Assembly (NCBI GenBank): GCA_030731175.1
Contig: JANQUM010000238.1
Coordinates: 1-5,151, forward strand
Direction of reading: 5' to 3'
Length of the DNA stretch: 5,151 bases
Origin: Spirosomataceae bacterium
GTDB lineage: Bacteria; Bacteroidota; Bacteroidia; Cytophagales; Spirosomataceae
Of the stretch, positions 1 through 5,151 are shown piece after piece (within the stretch, counting starts at the first letter, position 1; the number at the start of each line of letters is the position of its first letter). The notes beneath the pieces were generated by a model. That model was not told where the DNA came from, did not search any database, and saw nothing but the letters and a program-made list of their open reading frames with translations. A program made the position numbers and the translations under genes.

Positions 1-2430
1 CTGCGGGAAGTTGCCGATGTGCGGGATCGTTTCTCCGAAACCCCTAACGCCAGTTACTACAACGGCGAATTATCGGTAAATATCGCCATCAGTAATACCA
101 ACGACGAAGACCTGATTTCCTCGGCAGATAAAATAAAAGCGTACATCGAAGATTTCAATTTGAACAGCGACAATGTGCAGCTTTCAATCCTTTCGGATGC
201 TTCCATTACCCTGAATCAACGCACGCAGTTACTCGCCGAAAACGCCGCCATCGGAATGCTTTTGGTGCTCGTTTTTCTTTCGATTTTTCTCAACACCCGC
301 CTTGCTTTCTGGGTGGCGGCGGGGCTTCCGATTTCGTTTTTAGGAATGTTCATTTTTGCCACGTTTTTCAACGTAACAATTAATGTACTTTCACTCTTCG
401 GGATGATTATCGTAATCGGAATTTTGGTGGATGACGGAATCGTTATCGCAGAAAATATTTACGAGCATTACGAGCGGGGAAAAAGCAAAGTAGATGCTGC
501 TATTGACGGTACGCTCGAAGTACTTCCGCCCATTGTTTCGGCAATTATCACGACATTACTTGCTTTCAGCACGTTCTTGTTTCTCGATAGTCGCATCGGC
601 GAATTTTTCGGCGAAGTTTCCATCATCGTTATCCTTACTTTAACAGTTTCATTAGTTGAAGCATTGATAATTCTTCCGGCTCACCTTGCCCATTCTAAAG
701 CGTTAGAAAAACAGAAAAAAGGCGTTCCGAAAAAAGGAATTGCTTTAGTATTTTCTAAACTTCGGGATATTAATAAATACGGCGATGCGTTCATCAATTT
801 CCTAAAAAACAGGCTCTATATGCCCGCCCTTACGTTCGGAATCAAATACAAGTTCCTGACCGCAACGTTCTTCATCGGGTTGTTGCTTTTGACCACCGGG
901 TCTATCAGCGGCGGCATCATCCGCACGACTTTCTTCCCGAACATTGCCTCTGACAGAGTGAGTATTCAACTAAAAATGGAAGAAGGCACAAACGTTGCCC
1001 TTACAGATTCTATCCTAACGTTTATCGAAGAAAAAGCGTGGGAAGTAAACGAAGTCTTTACGAAAGAACAAGGCACGGGCGAGCAAGTTTTTGAAAATGT
1101 AATCAAACGCATCGGCCCTGGTTCAGCAAACGGCGGCTTGAGCATTAACCTTCTTCCCGGCGAATCTCGTTTATCGTCATCTACTGATATTACCAACGCC
1201 ATTCGGGATGCCGTCGGGCCAATTTACGGAACGGAATCGCTCACTTTTGGTTCGGGCGGAAACTTCGGCGGCAGTCCCGTTTCAGTTTCTTTATTAGGGA
1301 ATAAAATTGCAGAATTAAAAGGTGCAAAAGACGAACTAAAGGAAGCAATGAGGAACAATCCGACATTGAAAGATGTATCGGACAATGACCCGAAAGGTAT
1401 CAAAGAAATCAAGATAAAATTAAGAGAAAGTGCTTTCCCGTTGGGTTTCAATACCCAAAACGTAATGGCACAGGTGCGGAGTGCTTTCTTCGGCTCGCAG
1501 GCTCAACGTTTCCAACGAGGACAAGACGAAATAAAGGTTTGGGTACGTTATGACCTGCAAAATCGGTCGAGTATAAATAATCTTGACGAGATGAAAATCC
1601 GTACGCCGGCGGGAGACCTAGTCCCTTTCCGTGAAATTGCGACCTACACAATTGAACGCGGTGAGGTAGCGATTAACCACCTCGACGGGCGGCGGGAAAT
1701 TCAAATTTCTGCTGATTTAAAAGACGCAAAAGCCTCCGCCACTGATATTCTCGCTGATTTACAAGAAAACGTAATTCCCGAAATACTCGCCAAATATCCG
1801 AGCGTAACGGCACTCTACGAAGGGCAAAACCGGGAGTCAAACAAGCTCGCCGCTTCCGCCGCACTTATCATTCCCATAATCCTGTTTTTGATGTACGCCA
1901 CCATCGCGTTCACGTTCCGCTCTTACGGGCAGCCACTTTTGCTGATGCTCATGATTCCATTGAGCCTCATCGGTATTGCGTGGGGACACTGGATTCACGA
2001 TTTCCCGATCAATATTTTATCCATGCTCGGAATTATTGCCCTAATCGGAATCATGGTCAACGACGGGCTGGTGCTCATCGGCAAATTCAACAGTTTTTTG
2101 CGGGAAGGAATGCCGTTTGATGAAGCCCTGATTGAAGCCGGAAGCTCCCGTTTTCGGGCAATTTTCCTGACCTCGCTGACCACCGTGGCGGGTCTTGCCC
2201 CCTTGATTTTAGAAACCAGCCGACAGGCACAATTCCTAATCCCGATGGCAATCAGCATTGCCTACGGAATTGCCATTGCCACCGTTTTGACGTTGTTATT
2301 TCTGCCCATTCTTTTATCGTCGAGCAATAGCCTGAAAGTAAGCGTAAAATGGCTGATTACAGGTAAAAAAGTTACGAAAGAAGAAGTTGAACGTGCCGTT
2401 ATCGAACAAAATACCGAGATTCATGTCTAA
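1..2430 (+). CDS. RND-family (AcrB-like) efflux transporter, inner-membrane subunit, 5'-truncated by window
   Basis: This is the proton-driven inner-membrane pump of a tripartite efflux system. The frame is open from base 1, so the gene begins upstream; 809 codons are visible. Numbering from the first visible codon, hydrophobic segments fit TM2 to TM6 (about 80-226), an amphipathic stretch (about 254-275), TM7 (about 281-302), a large periplasmic porter and docking region (about 303-612), TM8 to TM12 (about 617-773) and a short charged tail. TM4 carries the family's proton-relay acidic pair, D144 and D145, in GILVDDGIVIAENI. In AcrB this pair is near residue 407, so about 260 residues (TM1 and most of the first porter loop) are missing. 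TM10 reads GIMVNDGLVL and has Asn where AcrB has the relay lysine. The stop overlaps the tolC-like gene by 8 bp, indicating an operon. The substrate cannot be told. The RND assignment is secure; drug versus other substrates is open. Confidence 0.96.
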   Translation: MREVADVRDRFSETPNASYYNGELSVNIAISNTNDEDLISSADKIKAYIEDFNLNSDNVQLSILSDASITLNQRTQLLAENAAIGMLLVLVFLSIFLNTRLAFWVAAGLPISFLGMFIFATFFNVTINVLSLFGMIIVIGILVDDGIVIAENIYEHYERGKSKVDAAIDGTLEVLPPIVSAIITTLLAFSTFLFLDSRIGEFFGEVSIIVILTLTVSLVEALIILPAHLAHSKALEKQKKGVPKKGIALVFSKLRDINKYGDAFINFLKNRLYMPALTFGIKYKFLTATFFIGLLLLTTGSISGGIIRTTFFPNIASDRVSIQLKMEEGTNVALTDSILTFIEEKAWEVNEVFTKEQGTGEQVFENVIKRIGPGSANGGLSINLLPGESRLSSSTDITNAIRDAVGPIYGTESLTFGSGGNFGGSPVSVSLLGNKIAELKGAKDELKEAMRNNPTLKDVSDNDPKGIKEIKIKLRESAFPLGFNTQNVMAQVRSAFFGSQAQRFQRGQDEIKVWVRYDLQNRSSINNLDEMKIRTPAGDLVPFREIATYTIERGEVAINHLDGRREIQISADLKDAKASATDILADLQENVIPEILAKYPSVTALYEGQNRESNKLAASAALIIPIILFLMYATIAFTFRSYGQPLLLMLMIPLSLIGIAWGHWIHDFPINILSMLGIIALIGIMVNDGLVLIGKFNSFLREGMPFDEALIEAGSSRFRAIFLTSLTTVAGLAPLILETSRQAQFLIPMAISIAYGIAIATVLTLLFLPILLSSSNSLKVSVKWLITGKKVTKEEVERAVIEQNTEIHV

Positions 2431-3739
2431 AAAGTTTTTCCTTGTTTTAATCACTCTTTTCGTTGTTTTTGAAGGTCAATCGCAAGATTTACTGACCAAA
2501 GAAGCAGCCGTACAATTGGCGTTGAAAAAGAATTTCAACATCAAAATTGCGGAGAACAATATCCGCATTGCCGAAGGAAACGCCACGAAAGAAAACCTCG
2601 GTTTCAACCCAACCGTGACCGTAAACGGCGGGGCAAATTACAACCTTGATAACTCTAAAGCCATTTTTCAGGACGGGCGGGAGGTTTCGCTCCTCTTTGC
2701 CCCTTCAAATAGCGAAAGCGTCTCGGCAAGTGCCAACTACGTGTTATTTGACGGTTTTAACCGCCAATTTAACTTAGAACGCAACCAAACATCCGTTTCG
2801 GTTTCGCAACTAAACGCCCGACTTGCGTTAGAAAATATCTTGCTGCAACTCTTTCAGGCATACTACGAAATAGCACGATTGGAAGTAGATTACGATAATT
2901 TGGTGGAAATACTCAGCATCTCAAAAGACCGCTTAGAACGTGCCAAGTTTTCGTTTACTTACGGAACGGTAACGTCGCTTGACGTTTCAAACGCCGAAGT
3001 AGATGTAAATACCGATAGCATCGCAATTCTGAATCAAAACCTATTGCTTACAAACGCCCGCAATAATTTAGAATTTATTCTGAACAGCCGTTTATCCGAA
3101 AATTTTGAAGTTGAAACCAACGTGATTTTTGCCCCGCTCATTGCCAAAGAAGATTATATTGAAGGGCTGAAAGCCACTAATGTCAACTTACAATTGGCTG
3201 CATCAAATATTGCGTTGAGCGAAATAGACGAACGCCTAACCATGACCTCTAAACTGCCAACAGTTAGTTTAAACGCCGATTACGGCTTGAACCGCTCAAA
3301 AAACAACCCCGCTTCCTTTTTGGATCGGGTAAATTCAAACGGTCTGACCGGAGGTTTGAGCGTAAGCTGGGCGGCTTTTGACGGAGGAAGAAGGAAAGTA
3401 CAAGAGCAAAACGCCAAAATAAACCGACTGAACCAAGGCCTGAATTACGACCTCGTTTACGAACAAATTCTGCGTGATTTTGAAAACGCGTGGAGCGACT
3501 ACCGCAACCGTTTAGTAGTGTGGCGGGCGTTGGAACAAAACGTAATTACGAGTCGGTTTAACTTTGAGCGGTCTGAAGAAAAATACCGTTTACGGCAAAT
3601 TACCAATATCGAATTTCGGCAGGCACAATCTAATTTAATCAACGCCCTCACCGCCCAAAACCGAGCCAAATACGACGCCAAACTGAGCGAACTGCAAGTT
3701 TACAGCATCGCCGGGAAGATTCAGGAAGCGGTTTATTGA
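2423..3739 (+). CDS. TolC-family outer-membrane efflux protein
   Basis: The product is 438 residues, normal for the family, and should form the trimeric outer-membrane and periplasmic duct that takes substrate from the upstream RND pump. Residues 1-20 form a signal peptide: MSKK, a hydrophobic core, and a likely cut at GQS|QD. I see no cysteine, so it is not a lipoprotein. Two internal repeats typical of TolC are visible: each has a beta strand ending in FDG (SANYVLFDGF near 103-112; SVSWAAFDGG near 313-322) followed by long helices (about 115-220 and 325-432). The start is ATG at 2423, because it directly precedes the signal peptide. An in-frame TTG at 2387 would put 12 polar residues before it, deep inside the RND gene. 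The start lies 8 bp inside the RND coding region, with an A-rich upstream stretch and no Shine-Dalgarno sequence, so it is probably translationally coupled. No terminator is visible after the stop. Confidence 0.95.
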   Translation: MSKKFFLVLITLFVVFEGQSQDLLTKEAAVQLALKKNFNIKIAENNIRIAEGNATKENLGFNPTVTVNGGANYNLDNSKAIFQDGREVSLLFAPSNSESVSASANYVLFDGFNRQFNLERNQTSVSVSQLNARLALENILLQLFQAYYEIARLEVDYDNLVEILSISKDRLERAKFSFTYGTVTSLDVSNAEVDVNTDSIAILNQNLLLTNARNNLEFILNSRLSENFEVETNVIFAPLIAKEDYIEGLKATNVNLQLAASNIALSEIDERLTMTSKLPTVSLNADYGLNRSKNNPASFLDRVNSNGLTGGLSVSWAAFDGGRRKVQEQNAKINRLNQGLNYDLVYEQILRDFENAWSDYRNRLVVWRALEQNVITSRFNFERSEEKYRLRQITNIEFRQAQSNLINALTAQNRAKYDAKLSELQVYSIAGKIQEAVY

Positions 3740-3757
3740 GAAATAATCTTACTGGCT

Positions 3758-4168
3758 TTATCGACTTGACAGCTTGTACTTCTCCAAAGTTTCTAATAAG
3801 GCTGGCGATATTTTGGGGAAATTATAATTGCCAACAACCTCCCACGAATCAGTATCTTTAATAATTCCGGTTTGAATCACTTTGTCAAATAATTCATCAT
3901 GGTCGTACATATACCATATATTATGATACTGAAAACAGAGATGTAATCCTTTATTAGAATATCTTTTCTCAAATCGTAATCTTGTTCTCATTACAGCCTT
4001 ATATGCTGTTGAGTTATGAAAATGTTGAGCGATAAAATCGAATCCGTCGCTTTTATAATCACATCTGGTTATTTCAAAACCATAGTCTGCCAATACGGAA
4101 GAAATTTTTTGAATATTAAATATTTTCTTCTGATTGTGACCTAGCGATTTATAATCTATTCTTTCCAT
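3758..4168 (-). CDS. Conserved-looking small protein of unknown function, 136 aa
   Basis: The frame runs from ATG at 4168 to TAA at 3758. The protein has no signal peptide or membrane segment and should be cytoplasmic. Its composition is protein-like: a basic start, a helix (about 17-30), a D-x-x-D stretch (D41, D44 in DGFDFIAQ), a K57-x-x-x-R61-x-R63 strand, then LHLCFQYHNIWYMYDHDEL (75-93) and a C-terminal part with W109, GNYNFP (113-118) and a leucine-rich helix. From memory this resembles small bacterial hypothetical proteins with a pattern like DFIA...LKVQLK...WYLYPHDEL...W...G.Y.FP. That pattern recalls the PD-(D/E)xK nuclease fold, but here the Q-x-K position reads V-M-R. This is inference, not an established function. 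GC is low (114 of 360 bases, about 32%, over 3781-4140) against roughly 37-53% in sampled lines of the neighbours, suggesting separate origin. It faces the efflux operon tail to tail across 18 bp. Confidence 0.75.
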   Translation of the reverse strand: MERIDYKSLGHNQKKIFNIQKISSVLADYGFEITRCDYKSDGFDFIAQHFHNSTAYKAVMRTRLRFEKRYSNKGLHLCFQYHNIWYMYDHDELFDKVIQTGIIKDTDSWEVVGNYNFPKISPALLETLEKYKLSSR

Positions 4169-4280
4169 AATATGAAGGTAAACGCTTTCTTATTTTTTTA
4201 TGGCTGAGTGGCTAAATATTTCATTTCCGTGAACAATTCCATCCCAAATAGTTTTATTAGCGAAGAAATGAACGAAGCAA
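4169..4280. promoter_or_regulatory. Divergent intergenic region, probable promoters for both flanking genes
   Basis: These 112 bp separate the start of the minus-strand small gene from the start of the carotenoid desaturase gene, so promoters for both should lie here. On the plus strand, TAGTTTTA at 4249-4256 matches the Bacteroidota -7 consensus TAnnTTTG at five of its six fixed positions, with TTTC at 4224-4227 about 21 bp upstream as a weak -33 candidate. That would place transcription start roughly 15-20 bases before the TTG codon. No comparable -7 element is convincing on the minus strand. The region also holds a T7 run at 4193-4199 and no clear hairpin. The promoter call is tentative. 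Confidence 0.35.
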
Positions 4281-5151
4281 TTGAATAATAAAAAAACAGC
4301 CTGCGTCATTGGTGCGGGAATTGGGGGAATTGCCACGGCAATCCGTTTGGCAAATAAAGGCTACGCCGTAGAAGTATTTGAAGCGAATAGTTATCCCGGA
4401 GGAAAACTAAGTCAAATCGAAACGAAAGGTTACCGTTTTGACGCCGGGCCTTCACTATTCACGATGCCGCAGTTTGTGGACGAACTCTTCGAGCTATCGG
4501 GCAAAAATTCGAAAGACTATTTTGAGTATTTAAAACTCGACGAAGTCTGCCGTTACTTTTGGGAAGACGGAACGCATTTCACCGCCGACGCAACGCCCGA
4601 AAAGTTTGCCAAAGAAGCCGAAAAAACGCTCAACGAACCAGCCGAAAATATCACCAATTACCTCAAAGACAGCGAGTTAAAATACGAAGTACTGAGCGGA
4701 TTATTCCTCGAAGATTCACTAAATAAGCTTTCAACCTGGACATCTAAAAAAGCACTTCGGGGTTACGCCAATATGCACAAAATGGGCATTTTCGGAACGC
4801 TGAATGATGCGAACGAAAAGCAATTTGAACAAGAAAAAACCGTACAACTATTCAACCGTTACGCCACTTACAACGGCTCTGATCCGTACCAAACTCCCGC
4901 AACAATGGGCATTATTCCGCACTTGGAATACAACGTCGGGGCGTTTTTTCCAAAAAACGGAATGTACGATATTACCCTAAGCCTTGTAAAACTCGCCGAA
5001 GATTTGGGTGTGAAATTTCATTTTAACACGAAGGTGAATGAGATTTTGGTGAAAGACGGGGAAGCGGTAGGGGTTTTGATAAAACAGCCCCCTAACCCCC
5101 AAGGGGGGAACTCCAGTTTCGATGAAAAAACAACGCCTCCACCTCAAAAGG
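4281..5151 (+). CDS. crtD: Phytoene desaturase-family carotenoid enzyme, probable 1-hydroxycarotenoid 3,4-desaturase CrtD, 3'-truncated by window
   Basis: This is an FAD-dependent carotenoid desaturase. 290 codons are visible and the frame is open at the window end; the family is usually near 490-500 residues, so about 60% is present. The N-terminal Rossmann motif is clear: VIGAGIGGIA (9-18) followed by VEVFEANSYPGGK (30-42), with E34 as the expected ribose-binding acid. DAGPSLFTMP (54-63) and FNRYATYNGSDPY (191-203), then PHLEYNVGAFFPKNGMYDI (213-231), are family signatures. The LFTMP form and FWEDGT (93-98) suit Bacteroidota CrtD-like enzymes better than CrtI, which I recall as having a GPSWYWMP-like form. 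CrtI-like activity is the main alternative. The start must be TTG at 4281: an in-frame stop lies at 4269-4271 and no ATG or GTG precedes the FAD motif. No Shine-Dalgarno sequence is seen. From codon 269 the sequence departs from the family and becomes Pro/Gln/Asn-rich because of a repeat-like insert. Confidence 0.9.
   Translation, partial: MNNKKTACVIGAGIGGIATAIRLANKGYAVEVFEANSYPGGKLSQIETKGYRFDAGPSLFTMPQFVDELFELSGKNSKDYFEYLKLDEVCRYFWEDGTHFTADATPEKFAKEAEKTLNEPAENITNYLKDSELKYEVLSGLFLEDSLNKLSTWTSKKALRGYANMHKMGIFGTLNDANEKQFEQEKTVQLFNRYATYNGSDPYQTPATMGIIPHLEYNVGAFFPKNGMYDITLSLVKLAEDLGVKFHFNTKVNEILVKDGEAVGVLIKQPPNPQGGNSSFDEKTTPPPQK
5085..5151. repeat. GC-rich dispersed-repeat-like insert inside the desaturase gene, cut by window end
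   Basis: The core at 5088-5108 reads C5-TAA-C5-AA-G6; the G run can pair with either C run. It is followed by AACTCC, a short A-rich linker, and CCTCCACCTCAAAAGG at the window end, where CCT and AGG begin a second possible hairpin. Translated in the gene frame it gives a low-complexity stretch (KQPPNPQGGN, then TTPPPQK) where CrtI/CrtD proteins normally run from a GV strand straight into an AD-x-V-V-S-N segment. I recall similar C5-TAA-C5-type elements as scattered multi-copy repeats in Cytophagales-type genomes. Only one copy is in this window, so repeat status is inferred. The right end is not visible. Confidence 0.6.

Noticed and set aside
19..21. GTG at 19 as the start of the RND gene.
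   Set aside because: The frame is open to base 1 and the first visible residues (LREVAD) continue a porter-domain segment; the protein would lack TM1 and its N-terminal porter half.
966..2258. Several open frames of 63-87 codons on the minus strand opposite the RND gene.
   Set aside because: They lie entirely within a strongly conserved coding region on the other strand and have no recognisable domain; they are shadows of its codon use.
2387..2422. TTG at 2387 as the start of the TolC-family gene.
   Set aside because: It would add 12 polar residues ahead of a signal peptide that already has a well-formed start at ATG 2423.
3499..3681. 60-codon minus-strand frame opposite the end of the tolC-like gene.
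   Set aside because: It lies opposite the conserved second helical repeat of the TolC-family protein, is basic and low in recognisable features, and is best explained as a shadow frame.
4200..4216. TGGCTGAGTGGCTAAA resembles the D-arm of a class II (Ser/Leu) tRNA.
   Set aside because: There is no paired acceptor stem upstream (a T run instead), no anticodon stem and no GGTTCGAATCC-like T arm downstream, so it is at best a chance match or tiny fragment.
4200..4232. ATG at 4200 in the same frame as the desaturase, as a possible upstream start.
   Set aside because: It hits TGA at 4230 after 10 codons, and another in-frame stop lies at 4269, so it cannot start the desaturase.
5088..5108. C5-TAA-C5-AA-G6 read as an intrinsic terminator.
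   Set aside because: It is not followed by a T run, lies mid-gene, and the reading frame continues through it; a repeat-like insert explains it better.

Overview
The window looks like a piece of a chromosome from a Bacteroidota bacterium, most likely a pigmented member of the Cytophagales or a related group. The evidence is: start sites without Shine-Dalgarno sequences, an outer-membrane protein whose signal peptide ends in a Ser-Gln junction typical of the phylum, a carotenoid desaturase with the sequence signature of Bacteroidota CrtD-like enzymes, and a C5-TAA-C5-AA-G6 element of a kind I recall as dispersed in such genomes. The taxonomic call is inference; no marker gene is present.

Layout: (1) 1-2430, plus strand, is the C-terminal three quarters of an RND-family inner-membrane efflux transporter; about 260 N-terminal residues lie upstream of the window. 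(2) 2423-3739, plus strand, is a complete TolC-family outer-membrane efflux protein that overlaps the RND gene by 8 bp. (3) 3758-4168, minus strand, is an AT-rich gene for a 136-residue protein of unknown function, convergent with the tolC-like gene and only 18 bp from it. (4) 4169-4280 is a short divergent intergenic region. (5) 4281-5151, plus strand, is the N-terminal part of a phytoene desaturase-family carotenoid enzyme, probably the 1-hydroxycarotenoid 3,4-desaturase CrtD. It starts at TTG and is cut by the window end. (6) 5085 onward, inside that gene, is a GC-rich repeat-like insert that keeps the reading frame open.

The first two genes form a translationally overlapping efflux operon: the inner-membrane pump and the outer-membrane exit duct of a tripartite system. 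The periplasmic adaptor is presumably encoded just upstream. The carotenoid gene is a separate transcription unit, probably the start of a pigment cluster continuing to the right. The small minus-strand gene differs in base composition from both flanks and may be a later arrival.

I see no RNA gene, CRISPR array, transposase or obviously new multi-gene system. The best leads are the in-frame repeat in the desaturase gene, the AT-rich orphan gene with a possible degenerate nuclease-like core, and the TTG start overlapped by a 26-codon open frame.
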